A model generated the notes under the pieces. The model searched no databases. It was not told where the DNA came from and worked only from the letters and a program-made list of their open reading frames with translations. A stretch of DNA of 64,000 bases from Tetragonia tetragonoides (lineage: Eukaryota; Streptophyta; Magnoliopsida; Caryophyllales; Aizoaceae). Each line of letters begins with the position of its first letter. The stretch's first letter is position 1. Location: NCBI GenBank assembly GCA_038025085.1, contig CM076140.1, positions 29,065,001 to 29,129,000 of the forward strand, written 5' to 3'. Below, piece after piece: positions 10,038 through 22,230 of this stretch. Made by a program: the position numbers and the translations under genes.

Positions 10038-11618
10038 TGTAGACACCAAAAATTATGTCTATGATAAGTCCCCATAAGAACCCGTTGATGAATGGATTGG
10101 ATTTTGCTCGAACTTGGGATGCGAGAATAATTGCTCTGATGATTAGCCCAGTTCATTTAATTTGACTAGTGGAAGCCTTTTGTACATGTGATCCAAACCA
10201 GTTGGACTCAATTCAAATGGAGTCCAGAACTAAGAGACAAGTCTCTTTGAGCCTAAGGGCCCGAAAGGGAATCCAAACCCTTGAGTCAACCCTTGGTCAA
10301 ACAAGGGAACTCAGTCAATCCCTTGTGGACCCCCTCGGAAAAGCTCCCCCGCGTGAAAAGTATGTTAGGTGCCTATGCAGGCAGGCCGCTCAAGGTCTAA
10401 GCAGTCACGCTTGAGTTGAAGCGGTGACCGCTAGGACAAGCGGCCATACCGTTAGGCCAAGTCGCTTGACCGCTTGCCTAGTGGCTAAGCCGCTTGCCAA
10501 TCGGCTTGACCGCTTGTCCTGCCGGCTCAGCCGTTTGGCCTAGCTGCATGGTCGCCTGAACCTTTTCTCGTGGACTACAAATTCGAGGCCCATTCGATTT
10601 CCATGCCAAACCCTGGCAGCGCCCCTCTTCTATATAAAGAAACCTTAGGGTTCAGTTGAAGAGGTTGGACTTTAGGTTGGACATTCTCTCTGAAAGATTG
10701 GTCTTTTGGTTGGGAATTTTAGAGTTTACACATTCTGTCTCATATTAAACCAGAAATTCTAATTCTACTCCTTCTTTAGGCTAGCCCTAGCACCACAGAA
10801 TAAACCTTCATACTTCATCAAGAGCAAGAATTCGAGCATAACAACCCAATAAGTTCATTTTGAGCATCCAGGTAATCCAACCTGAGGGTTTTTAATAAAT
10901 TTTATGTTGCTTGTTATTACTAACGAATTTTGTTTATGTGATATGTACATGCATGGCACGTTTTGAGTAAAAGGGTTTGTATTAAGCCTAATGAGTGGAT
11001 GAATGAATGCAATATTTTTGTCATTTTTTGCTTATTATGATTAAATTAGCTTTGTTTGTGAATTGGTGGATGAATTGCTTGTTTGCCTCCTAACTCGCAG
11101 GTTTTAACATATTTATCGTTCTTTAGCGATAAAAGCATGTATGTTTATAAATTGTTAAAAGTGGTCACAATAATAATGTTTGTTCAACCCATTAGTTAAA
11201 ACTAGGAATTTGGACAAATTGAACCTTGTTTGGAACCGTAGCATTAATAATTGCATTAAATCGATTAGTAAAGGCCGTTGTTGTCAACGGGCGAGTTGGG
11301 TGCCTATCACCTTCCTAGCTCGTACTCACACCCCCGAACTCATTTATGAAGTCAATTATCCCAATAGGGATTGGGGTGCACAGGAATTGAGTTGACGTCC
11401 TTCTAGACTATCGACTTGATTCCAAGGTTTCCAAATTACCTTAAATTTGGTGGCGACTTCCGACAATCTTAATCATGTCCTTAGTACAAAATGAAAATCT
11501 TCATAGTGCATTCACACTCAAAGATTCACGAAACCCGAACACCGCGCTCTCCCAGGCTAACCGTCCGGCCGCCAAAAAACGAAGGGGAGAAAAGGGGAGA
11601 AAAATCCGGTAGACTACA
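10038..11618 (+). repeat. Element A 5' LTR
   Basis: TG...CA ends, about 1581 bp, matching 35322-36844. The U3 part holds an AGCGG/CCGCT half-site array (about 10388-10550), followed about 80 bp later by a TATA box CTATATAAA (10630-10638). The likely transcription start is in the next ~40 bp, and the leader is pyrimidine-rich. The end of the LTR (about 11270-11600) resembles the ends of the other Tat-like LTRs here in its G(G)GTGCCTA...CACC and ACACCCCCGA stretches. Confidence 0.92.
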
Positions 11619-11619
11619 G

Positions 11620-11636
11620 TGGCGACTTCACTGGGA
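11620..11636 (+). promoter_or_regulatory. Element A primer-binding site
   Basis: TGGCGACTTCACTGGGA starts 1 bp after the LTR end. Elements B and C have near-identical sites in the opposite orientation (43403-43419, 29894-29910). It resembles the tRNA-Arg-type PBS known from Ogre/Tat elements (TGGCGACTCTGCTGGGG). It would anneal to a tRNA 3' end to prime minus-strand DNA. The tRNA assignment comes from memory of the lineage. Confidence 0.8.
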
Positions 11637-12742
11637 CATGATTAAGAGGGTGTAACTTGAAAATCGATTCAATGCTATTATTTTTGCTTGGTTCACTACC
11701 TTGAGTGTTCTTATTATTATTTTGTACCTTGTCATTCATCTATTAAATTGTATTCATTGCATTCATGTGCATGCGCTTTCGCGACTTCTGAGCTTGTTTT
11801 TACAAGTTCAAACTAGTTTCTTAGCCAATGGAGTGTGGTGAAGTGCCTTGGTGAGAATCCACTCGATTCTTATTTGCCAAGAAACATAGGTCCCCCCACC
11901 TCATGTACCTTCCTACGCATTCATCCACTTGACGAGTAGCATAACAAGAATGCATCACATTGTCGCGCATCCCGCGGATTGTTGTACATTCTTGATCATG
12001 AGTACCTTTTGACCAAAACCCTTAAGCCTACCCCATTGCATGAACTAGAACCAATCTTTTAGGTTGAAACTCAGTCCCATGTCCATGCTAGATTTTCATG
12101 ATCATGTCATTTGCGCTATTGTATTGTTTGCCCATATGTGAACGCAATCTTTGTGTAGTCTTTTTGGTCATCATAGAAAATTAGGTTAGACCCCAATTAG
12201 GATCTTTTCCTTTTTTAAGTCTAGATTTTGTCTTAAGATTGAGTCTAGAATCTTTAGTTTTAGGAAACAATATCCCCGATTGTTCCATATGATGCTCGTT
12301 ACCTTAGGAAAGATTTAATGCTTTATTCTTTCCCATAATTTAGGTAGTGAGTTTTAGTCAAAGATCTCGACCATATCTCTTCCCTCCCCTTTTAGTCAAG
12401 AGTATAATATCTTTCATTTTTACCCCATATTGAGTCGAGATATTCTCTCCTCTTTCCCTTTAGTCAAGAGTATAATATCTTTTGCTTTATCCCATATTGA
12501 GTCGAGATAATATTTCTCCCCTTTCCTCCTAGTCAAGAGTATAATATCTTTTGCTTTATCCCATATTGAGTCGAGATAATATCTCTCCCCTCTCCTTTTA
12601 GTCAAGAGTATAATATCCTTTTATTTTATCCCGCGTCGAGATCTTTTGACCTAAACCCAATACTTAGTCCCCTAGGGGTAACTATGTTGATAGAATATTC
12701 AAGATAGAGACTTCCCACTTTTGTTTTAAAACTTTTCTTTTG
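11637..12742 (+). other. Element A untranslated leader with a 69-bp tandem repeat
   Basis: No convincing coding region. At 12393-12645 four units start with TAGTCAAGAGTATAATATC at about 12393, 12461, 12530 and 12599 (68-69 bp apart), each with a CCCATATTGAGTCGAGAT block and a pyrimidine-rich stretch. Long leaders between PBS and gag are usual in Tat/Ogre elements. Confidence 0.75.
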
Positions 12743-12744
12743 TG

Positions 12745-13871
12745 GAACTTGTTAGTCTTTCCTTCTCTAAGTCTTATCCGCTGTCCAGGATTAGGAAGAA
12801 AACAGTCGGTCCGAAAAGTTGGGAGCGCGATCATAGTAATCGACATCTGGTTAGGAAGCTCGTATTGGAGTCTCCCCCTTCGAGCAAAGCTAGGTCTGAC
12901 GTAGTATTTGTTACTCCCCCTCCATATCTACCACATGGTTCTATGTTGAGCGAAATGGCCGAAGGTGATATGCCACCTCCACCACCTAAGACTACCGATA
13001 AGATGTTGACTGAAATGATGAAAATGTTGGAAACTATGGGAAACCGTGTGACATGGATAGAAAACAAGGTTAAGGAAGCTGACCCTCTTAACCAAGATGA
13101 TCCTCCACCTCGAGATGACAAGGTAGAAGAGCTAAGTGCACAAATTAAGAACCTTGAGTTAGCTCTAACTCAAAATAAGATCATAAGTGACTGCATGATC
13201 AATGTTGAAGGATATTCCTCTCACGTCAAGGGGAAACTCCCACAAAGTTCTCTATGCCTGAAGTCCCCACCTTCAAAGGGACTAACAATCCAAAAGATCA
13301 CATAAGGGCTTTCACCACCGTAATGGGCCTAAGAGGCGTTGATCCTGACCTCTATATTCACCTTTTCTGACAAACCTTGGACCCCACTGTTAGGGCATGG
13401 TTCTTCAAGCTTGAGCCAAATCAGATCCAGGAATGGAACAAAGTGTCTTGTTTGTTCCTCACTAGGTACGCCGACAACGTCATCCAACCAACTACCATGA
13501 GAGAGCTAGAAGCAATAAAGCAAGGTGAAAATGAAAGCTTCACTGACTTTGTTAAGAAATGGAGAACGAAAGTGGCCGAAATGCTTGACCGTCCATCCGA
13601 GGAAGAGCAAATTCGAAAACTTATCAAGAACTTACAACCTCCTTTCTTGAATCCTCTCAAATATCAAGCAATTACTTCATACACACAACTTAATAGTGTG
13701 GGATTGCTCATATAGGACGATCAAGCACTTAAAAAGGAGAAAAACAAGGACTTCTTCAACAAAGGCACTTATAACTCGAACTACGAGAAGAATCCCAATT
13801 CGAGAAGCTCTTCCAACAAGGTTAATGAAGTTAATGCTGTCTACGACAAACTGCAAAGGCAATACACCCCA
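12745..13871 (+). pseudogene. Element A gag, N-terminal and core part
   Basis: A likely start is ATG 12943 in a frame open from about 12745. A coiled-coil-like acidic segment (about 13000-13190) follows. The frame shifts near 13210-13240, and the gag core (WNKVSCLFLTRYADN, ESFTDFVKKWRTKVAEML) lies at about 13377-13715 with a TGA at about 13368 and a TAG at 13713. The text resumes in the same frame to about 13870. This is the particle-forming protein, and it matches the gag of element C (28350-27511) block by block. Confidence 0.85.
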
Positions 13872-15413
13872 TTGGGCATGACCTGTGCTAAAGCTTTGGA
13901 AAAGCTTGTCAAAAATGACTATCTCAACGTCATGGGTCCCACTCCGAATCCGGACGTCGAAAAGAGGAGCCCATCATGGAATCCTAATCTTTTTTGCAAA
14001 TTCCATAGAGGAAAAGGACATGATACCGAGAAGTGTTGGACACTCAAAAATAAAATCCAGGATCTTTTTGACAATGGGACTATTCCCAAGCCAAAGAATG
14101 TTCCCACTCCAAACAACAGCACCAATCCTCTAGGTGCGGTTTTCGTCATTACAAATGAAGAAGAGGAAAAGGACCCGTCTCGCCTGATTGTGCCAATTGG
14201 ACATTCTATCCCACCATTTAAGCTTGACTCCCTCCATCTAGAGGTAGCCGGACTCTGGGAAAGTGATAGCGACGAGCAAGATTCATCTCTTCAGATTTCC
14301 AAAGCATGGTATGACTCTTCTGAAGATGAATCTCCTGAAGTTGAACACCTAACGAGGTCGGGAAGGCACTATATACCACCCCATCTCCAGAATAAGGATC
14401 CATTACAAAATACAGCTTCAGCCATACCACAGGTGAGAGACTCTCCACTAGTCCTAAACAAAGACCAAAACCCTCCAGTCAAGGATGACGACACTACACT
14501 ACTTAAACAGCTTCAAAAGACTAAGGCTGATATTTCTATATGGCAACTTTTGACTACATCTCAAGTACATAGGAGTGCTTTACTAAAACCTCTTAACCAA
14601 ACTATGATTTCCTCCGAAGCTACTCCGGATGACTTAGTCAATCTCCTCATAAAAGGAAATTCTTTGCAAGAAATTGCATTCACTAGTGAAGACCTTCCAC
14701 CTGAAGGAACTCACCACAACAAGGCACTCTACCTAACTTCCATATGTGAGAAGAAACAGGTCCCAATGAATCTAATAGACAATGGGTCCGCTGTCAACGT
14801 ATGTCCCCTAAGCACAGCCCAATGCTTGGGCATAAATGTCAACAACCTCGCTCATGCCGTACAAGGTTTGAGGGCCTACCACAATTCCAAACGAAACGTC
14901 TTAGGCATATTTTCAGTTAACCTTAACACTGGACCAATTGAGAAAATGGTACAATTCCATGTCATCGACATCCCAGCTTCATTCAATTTACTCCTAGGGC
15001 ACCCATGGCTCCATGGATTAAACGCTATAGTTTCATCATTACACCAAAAGGTCAAAATGATGGTCCGAGGGGTAGTTTTAGAGGTTAGAGCCGATTCTAT
15101 GATCTCTAGCATTGAAGACACGTCAGTTCTTAAAGTCGAGCACACTGCACAAGACGAAGAATTCTGGGGTTTTATGACTGAAGGTGTCGCCGTACTTGAG
15201 CAAGATATAGCTCCTTTCGCACCATATTCCCACCAAGGAATTAATGCCATCTTAAGGAATCAGGGGCACTTCCCTGGCACATCTCTAGGCAAAGATGTCT
15301 CAAAACCACTTCCAGTTTGGTCGTCCAAAGCCGAAAATAATCTTTTTGGGTTGGGCTATAACCCTACCAAGCAGGAATTACGAGAATACATCACCAAAGA
15401 AAAGGCAAAGTGA
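13872..15413 (+). pseudogene. Element A gag C-terminus and aspartic protease
   Basis: An open frame of 513 codons. A Tat-type zinc-binding motif CKFHRGKGHDTEKC lies at about 13995-14036. The protease active site LIDNGSAVNVCP lies at about 14770-14805 (D-x-G form, with Asn after Asp as in Tat proteases), and a FNLLLGHPWLHG block at about 14980-15015. A glycine-rich GLGYNP segment lies near the C-terminus (about 15350-15370). The frame is intact, but the neighbouring frames are broken, so it is listed as part of a decayed polyprotein. Confidence 0.85.
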
Positions 15414-17640
15414 AGGGTCATTACGGAAAACAAAGTCAATGACATCCCCATGGCACCATACCCGCACACACTAAACGGGCAGTTCGTCCAGTCTGGAGAT
15501 CCATTCCCTTATTATGGCTTTCTGGAGCCCTATGTTCTCCCTGTCTATGGAATCCAAGTTCCCGTATTCGAAGTCTTCCAAGACTGTTACGCACTGGAAG
15601 AAACTCCTTTGCCTATAAGAAGGAGGCTAAACTTTGATTGGGTAGAGAACACACCCAACAATGCTTTGGGTCTACTATTTGGACAAGAGCATCGCCATCC
15701 ATAAGATGAGGAGCTCCAAAATGTCAATAATGCAATTAAAGATGCAAACTTTGACCAAACTAAGTTGATCACTCTAAACGAGGGTCAACTCACAAAGCAG
15801 AAACGCACCATAACCTGGACGGGAGCCAATGGAAAGAAGATCAAGATCACGATCTCTGAAGAGTCCAAGTCTAACACCGACACTGACTCCGACCGGACTG
15901 AGTCTGATTCTGAAGACAAGTCTGATATTGTAGAGTCGGGGTAGTCCACCCAAAACTATGTTTAATTCTGTTTGCAAGTCTAATGATGTTAAAGACAATA
16001 GTAATTGCTCAGTTGATGTTCCAGTTTCTTATATCAATGAAATGAATACTAATTCTGCTTACTTCTTGGATTACTTAGTAGCTAATAATTCAAAAGATGA
16101 ACAAGAATTGCCCAAAGAAGTAACTAAAGCACTATTAGAGCATGAACAAAAGACTTCAATCGTGGAAGAAACAGAATTAATTAATCTTGTAAGCGATCAA
16201 GAGCCGCGCCAAGTGCGCATTGCCTTATCATTAACTCCCAAAGAGCGAGAAATCTTTATAAATCTCTTAAAAGAATACATAGACGTTTTCGTTTGGTCCT
16301 ACAAAGATATGCCGGGAATAAGTCGTGAGATAGCACAGCATACAATCCTGATTCAAAACCGGTAAAGCAAAAACTTCGGAGAATGAAACCTGAGTGGACA
16401 TTGAAAATCAAAGAAGAGGTGCAGAAACAGCTCGCAGTAGGTTTTATTAAGGTCGCTCAATATCCAGAATGGATTGCTAACATAGTACCCGTTCCAAAAA
16501 AGGATGGCAAAGTAAGGACGTGCGTCGATTTCAGAGATCTAAACAAGGCAAGCCCAAAGGACGACTTTCCCTTGCCACATATAGACGTACTGGTGGACAA
16601 TACCGCAGGACATGCCCTCTTATCATTCATGGACGGTTATGCAGGGTATAATCAAATCCAAATGGTCGATGAGGATATGGAGAAAACCACCTTCATAACC
16701 CAATAGGGAATGTATTGCTATACCGTCATGCCTTTCGGGTTGAAGAATGTGGGAGCAACATACCAAAGAATCGCAACTTTCCTTCTACATGACATAATGC
16801 ACAAGGAAGCCGAGGTGTGTGTGACGATATGATTATCAAATTCAAGGAGAGAGAAGGGCATATACCCTCTCTAAAGAAATTCTTCGACAGGCTTCAGAAC
16901 TACAACATGAGATAAAATCCTCAAAAGTGCGCATTTGGAGTAACTTCTGGCAAGCTCTTAGGATTTGTCATAAGCACAAGAGGCATTGAAATTGATCCTA
17001 CCAAAATCAAAGTTATAAGAGATATGCCCTCTCCCAAAAATGAAAAGGAGATAAGAGGATTCTTAGGACGACTCCAATATATAAGTCGATTTATATCCAA
17101 ATTGACTATTAGTTGTGTGCCCATCTTCAAAAAGCTCAAAAAGGACACCAAATCTACCTGGGATGATCAATGCCATAAAGCTTTCGACAAAATTAAGGAG
17201 TATATAGCTAATCTACCCGTGTTGGTTCCACCAATTTTGGGAAAACCACTCATGCTATACCTAACAGTCACAGAAACCGCCATGGGTGCTATGTTAGCCC
17301 AAAAGGTGGAGAATGATGAAAAGGCAATATACTACCTTAGCAAGAAGTTCTTAGAATACAAACACGCTACTCCACACTAGAGAAGACATGTCTCGTATTG
17401 GTCACTGCAACAAAGAAGCTTCGACACTACATGCTACAACATTCTATCCATATAAAATCAAGGATGAACCCACTAAAGTATTTGTTCGAGAAACCCATTC
17501 TTAGTGGAAGAATGGCAAGGTGGACTGTGATGCTTTCAGAATTCGATCTAACTTTTGAATACCAAAAGGCGATCAAGAGACATGTCATTTCTGAAAATCT
17601 CGCTGAAAACCCAGTTAATAGTGTAGATGCCACACATGAC
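15414..17640 (+). pseudogene. Element A reverse transcriptase and first RNase H, frameshifted
   Basis: A linker with an acidic stretch (15450-15945) is followed by the RT start (SLTPKEREIFINLLKEY, about 16228-16280) and a frameshift near 16360. RT blocks RTCVDFRDLNKASPKDDFPL and SFMDGYAGYNQI lie at about 16515-16660, and MPFGLKNVGATYQR at about 16730-16765. Around 16811-16830 one base is missing just before the YVDD catalytic box, which throws the frame. RNase H sequence follows (about 17265-17640). These enzymes would copy the element RNA; the copy is inactive as it stands. Confidence 0.85.
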
Positions 17641-18060
17641 ATTCCTAATGAAGGCATAATGAGTGTCGAAGAAACCACCTGGAAGTTATACTTTGACGGA
17701 GCATCAAACAAAAAAGGTTATGGCGTAAGAGTATTATTAGTTAGCCCAGAAGGCACGCATACTCCCATAGCCGTCAAATTAGACCATGAGGTGACTAACA
17801 ATGGCGCCGAATATGAAGCATGCATCATTGGTTTAGAAGCAGCAATAGAACTACAAATTAAGGACCTAAAGGTATATGGCGACTCAACTCTCATCATAAA
17901 TCAAGTCTCTAAAAAGTGGAGAGTGAAAAGCGAATCCTTGGCACCTTACCAGGAATATCTTGAAAATATAGACAAATCTTTCACCCACGTCCGTTTACAT
18001 ACCTTCCTAGAGATGACAACCAGTTCGCGAATGCCTTGGCAAAGATGGCCTCCATGATAA
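17641..18060 (+). pseudogene. Element A second (archaeal-type) RNase H domain
   Basis: The motifs WKLYFDGASN (first catalytic Asp, about 17680-17710), NGAEYEACIIGLEAA (Glu) and YGDSTLIINQ (Asp) lie in order. The last block (FANALAKMAS, about 18025-18055) is reached only after a one-base frameshift near 18015. An extra RNase H between RT-RNase H and integrase is a hallmark of the Tat lineage (Ogre, Grande, Retand and relatives) and supports the classification. Confidence 0.85.
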
Positions 18061-19406
18061 ACATTCCAGATGATGTAATCACCATGCCCATTCACATTCA
18101 AAGGCGCACGGAGCCCGCCTTTTGTAATGCACTTGAAGTATGCGCCAATGAGGAGGAAGAAGAGGAATGGTTTACCTACAACCTCAATATACTAGCCATA
18201 GGAAATTACCCTCCACAATCAACACCTAGGGAACAAAGAGCTTTAAGAAGACTAGCCGCACAATACATACATGTGCAAGGCAAACTTTATAAAAAGACAC
18301 CACAATTGCTAAGTCTTCTATGTCTAAAAGAACGTGAAGTAAGCAAAGTCATGAGCGACATACATAACGGTGTATGTGGTCCCCATATGAATGGACTGGC
18401 CTTGGTCAAGAAAATCCTAAGGCAAGGATACTATTCGACTACAATGGAAAAGGACTGCATCGAATACGTGAGAAAGTGCACACGCTACCAATTCCACGCC
18501 AATTTACAACATAGACGTCCTACTCCTCTACATACATTCACCTCACCATGGTCATTCTCTGCATGGGGCATTGACATCATTGGAAAAATCTCCCCTATAG
18601 GGAAAAAAGGCCACGAATACATACTAGTCGTGATAGATTATTTCACCAAATGGGTTGAAGCTCGTTCGTATGCAAGAATAGCGTCAAAGCATGTGGCAAA
18701 GTTCATACATGACACCATCATTACCAGATATGGAGTACCCCATGAAATCATAAGTGACAACGGGACCCAACTAAAAAAAGGATGTTGCCGAAATTTTCAA
18801 TAAGTTCAAAATTCAACATCGACAGTCTTACACCTTATAAGCCACAAACGAATGGAGCCGTAGAATCCGCGAACAAGAACGTAAAGCAAATGATAGCTAA
18901 GATGACAGAAAACTATGAAGATTAGCCCGACAAGCTTTTATTCGCCTTATGGGATATAGAACTACTATTCGATCCTCAACAGGAGCAACGCCTTATTCTT
19001 TAGTATATGGAATGGAGGCAGTACTCCCAGTCGAAGTAGAAATCCCTTCCTTAAGGATAGATTTGGAAAGTGAATTACTCGAAGTAGATTGGGTCCAAGC
19101 CCGGTATGACAAATTGGTCTTGCTAGATGAAAGACGACTAAATGCCCTATATTACGGTCATGTCTACCAAGCGATGATGGCAAGACACTTTGATAACGGT
19201 TCAAGGCTAGAGGACTAAAAGAAGGAGACTTAGTCCTAGAAGAGGTAAGGCCAATTGTAGTCGACCCTCGGGGAAAGTCAAGCCTAATTGGGCCAGCCCA
19301 TACATTATCAAGACAATACTATCCGGGGGAGCGGTAAGGTTAATGGATAGACGGCAACGAGTTCACTCAACTCACAAATATGGACCAACTTAAGCGATTC
19401 TATGCA
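18036..19406 (+). pseudogene. Element A integrase, broken
   Basis: The frame 18036-18803 carries the zinc-binding region (HNGVCGPHMNG; CTRYQ, with the second Cys changed to Tyr) and the catalytic core: GIDIIGK (Asp, about 18570) and SDNGTQ (Asp, about 18754). A frameshift follows at about 18785. PQTNGAVESANK with the catalytic Glu lies at about 18845-18880. The C-terminal part is open at 18949-19218 and then decays. Integrase would join the DNA copy to the chromosome. The closest match in the window is the integrase of element B. Confidence 0.85.
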
Positions 19407-19492
19407 TAAATATTAATCTTTGAGAGAGCCCACTAAGGCACCAAGTCCAAGTCAAAATCGGTCAAACCCGTCCACGCGGGGCCCACGACCGG

Positions 19493-19493
<1 letters not shown>

Positions 19494-19523
<30 letters not shown>

Positions 19524-19581
19524 CGAGATTTGGTTTTACGAACTACATTGGCCTGATTCCGCATGGATATGTAGGTAACCC
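19494..19581 (+). promoter_or_regulatory. A-tract and conserved 44-bp motif after integrase (element A)
   Basis: A run of about 28 A residues (19494-19521) is followed by the motif at 19538-19581, which begins ACGAACTACATTGGCCTGAT and ends GGATATGTAGGTAACCC. Close copies lie at 39210-39254 (element B) and 26111-26152 (element C), both on the minus strand as the elements read. It sits between the convergent pol and DUF7745 genes. The function is unknown. Conservation between elements whose flanks have diverged suggests constraint. Confidence 0.75.
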
Positions 19582-19913
19582 ATACAACTTGGGCCTGACC
19601 ACTTTAATAAAATAAATCTCTAAGGGAGTTTTAATCCATTCGATTAATGCAAAAATAAGCAAGTCTTTCATTAATATGGCTAAAGTCCATTACATGCTCT
19701 AATAAATAAATAAAAGAGTGCAAAAATAATAAAAGGACAATTCTAAACTTCATCTACTTGGGCATGCAAACCCGTTATTTGAATTATACTACTAAGCAAA
19801 AAAGAAACAAGACTTGCTAGACAACTAGAGGCGGACTCCTCCTCCTTGTCTTTAACTTCGGGCTCTTGGGCGGGCTCGCTACACTCATCAAGTTCCATTC
19901 GTTCTTTTGGAGC
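19582..19913. other. Element A intergenic segment between pol and the antisense DUF7745 gene
   Basis: AT-rich with no coding signal. It would be the shared 3' untranslated region of two convergent genes. A possible minus-strand polyadenylation signal (AATAAA-like stretches near 19605-19625 and 19705-19715) was seen but is common in such DNA. Confidence 0.5.
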
Positions 19914-21392
19914 TCATCTTTCCTTACCATAACTAGAAGAGGCCTCGTGATAATTGAGCCTAACTGGAGCTACTTGTTCGGCCGAGTGGGCCGGATTCTT
20001 CCTCTTTTTAGATTGGGCTTTGGCCTTACCTTTTCCCTTACCCTTAGTTTGGGGCTTGGAAGGTTTAGTGGGCCTATCAACGGGAGTTATCCCTACACCG
20101 CTTGGCTCATCATATTTGCGGGCTTTGAACAACTCTTTTTCCTCTTCTAGGAGCCTTCGGTTGACTTGATGGCCACCGCTCCAAATCCATTTCTCATAAA
20201 AGCTAGATAACCCGTTTGAATGCGGGTACACTGGCTTAGTCCACACTTGGCGACGACTCCAATGTCGTTCCCAATTAGATACCAAAGAGGACGTTAAGGG
20301 TCTTTGGCAAGGAGGCTCGCAACTTACATTCGGGATCCTTTGCCTTAAGCCGTATTGGCGGAGAAGGCGGTTCGGTAGGAAGAATGTTAAAGTATACAAA
20401 CGAATGATCCTCGTGAAGGTCACGTTCTCGCTGCACCCTACGATTTTGGTGGTACGCCACCACGGGACAAACCAAGCCGGTTGGATGTCGGTGTAGAAAT
20501 ATGCTATCCACTCCTCCCGAGAGGATTCGGAGAACTTTTGGTGCCTCGCCAGAAAGTGCTTAGGGAGGAACTTCCTAGTGTCAATGGGAGCCTCAAGCAA
20601 GTGGAGTCTCTCTTGAAGCCATATCTACACAAAAAAACAACAAAAGGAAAATTCAAGTCAATACAAGATGAGAATTTCACCACAAAAAATTGAATCCACA
20701 AAGATTAAGGCTTTATCAAAAAAACATACTTGAAGGAGTAAAGGGCTCCCGGTAAAAGACTCTTGAGGATTTCTCTTGAGCCTATCTAAGGCAAGGATTG
20801 TCTCTCCCACAACCAAGTGCATAGGAGAGCTATCCCATTGAATTTGCTCGGTCACCCTAAGAAGGAAAGCTTTGCCCCTATTGATGGTAGACTTCTTTTC
20901 GAAGGGAATAAGAGCATCGTCATTACAACCAACGAAAAAATAACGATGGAGGAGGCAAAATACAAAGGCACGTTTCTTGTACCTCATATCCATCGCATCC
21001 CGGGCCCTAGTGGTGAAGAAATTCATGAGCTTGGCAAGATCAACATCCTCACCATGAAGCACTTGACCCACTTGACGAGGGGACAACCCGAGGTATCTTT
21101 GAAAATCACCCGCAAAAGCGTTTCCCAAGTAAGGAATGGCGGGAGGACTTTCGGTTGGAAAACCAATGATATCGGAGAACTCCTCCACCAACGGGCACAT
21201 CTCATGAGCACCAAAACGGAAGACGTGGAACTTTGGGTCTCAAAACTCAATAGAGGCATGAAGAAAGTCCCACAAAATCTTAACTCTTTTGAGGTGAAAG
21301 AAGGTATTAAGATGGAAGGGGGTAAGCTCTAACCTCTCCTCTACAGTCATGAAGGTCAACCAAGCATCAAAGACATCATCAAAATTCACCAT
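19914..21392 (-). pseudogene. Element A antisense gene 1: DUF7745-type protein, nearly intact
   Basis: There are two exons on the minus strand. Exon 1 (21392-20730) starts at MVNFDDVFDAW and is followed by a 105-bp intron (GT at 20729-20728, AG at 20626-20625). Exon 2 runs 20624-19914. The only clear lesion is a TGA near 21240, where the element B homologue has Trp. Conserved blocks are the FHVFRFG stretch, CPLVEEF, IPYL, LLLQ-IWLQERL and RQYGLRQRIP, and the C-terminus is Lys-rich (KGKGKGKAKAQSKKRK), perhaps a nuclear targeting signal. I recognise the family as the plant DUF7745 type found in transposon-derived genes; its function is unknown. It runs convergent to gag-pol. Confidence 0.75.
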
Positions 21393-21480
21393 TGTTGAGA
21401 TTAAGGATTTTTCTCTCAAGGAATTTTCTCTCTCTAGGGGCTCAAAGTAAGTGGTAAGAAGAGAAGAAGAGGAAACCCGA

Positions 21481-21705
21481 CTATATAGAGGTCACGGTTG
21501 GATTCTCGTCAAAAAATTAAGGAAATTCAGACAACCGATGGAAAAGGGGCCAGGCGGCCTCTCACCTAGTCCGGACGGCTTAGCCATCAGGACGAGCGGC
21601 TTAGCCGCTCCAGCCAGCAGCGTGACCGCCAGGACAAGCGGCGAAACCGCTAGCCCAAGCGGCAGCAGCTGGAGCTCTAGCGCAGCCGCTAGGAGCTGTA
21701 GCGAT
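21481..21705 (-). promoter_or_regulatory. Putative promoter of the element A DUF7745-type gene
   Basis: On the minus strand a TATA-like box CTCTATATAG (21481-21490) lies about 90 bp upstream of ATG 21392. Just upstream of it, at 21551-21705, is an array of half-sites including AGCGGCTTAGCCGCT and AGCGGCGAAACCGCT. The same array-then-TATA order occurs in the LTRs of this element. Promoter activity is inferred. Confidence 0.6.
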
Positions 21706-21779
21706 CACCCTATATAGGCGCCTGAGGTGCAACTTCGCGAGACAACTTTGGTCCACACGACCTCTCCATTGACCGAGCT

Positions 21780-22230
21780 CTACCTTCCTAATTCCCACTT
21801 GGACATATTTTGAAAGCCTTCCCTTAGATCTTTCTTACCTTAATTTTGGCTCTTGCCACTTTTCTATTTATTCCTTTTTTATTTTCTTTCCTTCTTTTTA
21901 TTTTGATTATCAAGTTCGACTCTTTATTCCCTTTTATTTTCTAATTCTATATTTTCTTTATTAATATTTTTCCCTTTTAATTATCTTTTCCTATTTTCCT
22001 TTTCTTTACTTTATTTTTTTTACTTTTTAGGGGAAGGGGTACCCCAAATGTGTTAAATTCTCGGAAATCCTAAATTCTCGAATTTCGTGATTTGTGATTT
22101 TCCATTCGGAAATTAGATGATTAAGTTCACATACGGGCATTTGCATGATATTTTTTGTGCGTGAATAAAATGCAATATTTTTAGCAGGTTTAATACAAGC
22201 TCAAAAGTTCAAAATTCACTACAACAAATG
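21780..22230. other. T-rich spacer between the two antisense genes of element A
   Basis: It is pyrimidine-rich from about 21820 to 22030, with no coding signal on either strand. It lies between the promoter side of the DUF7745-type gene and the 3' end of the PMD-type gene. Confidence 0.5.

Noticed and set aside
12831..13121. 96-codon minus-strand frame with glycine run
   Set aside because: Antisense shadow of the proline-rich part of element A gag.
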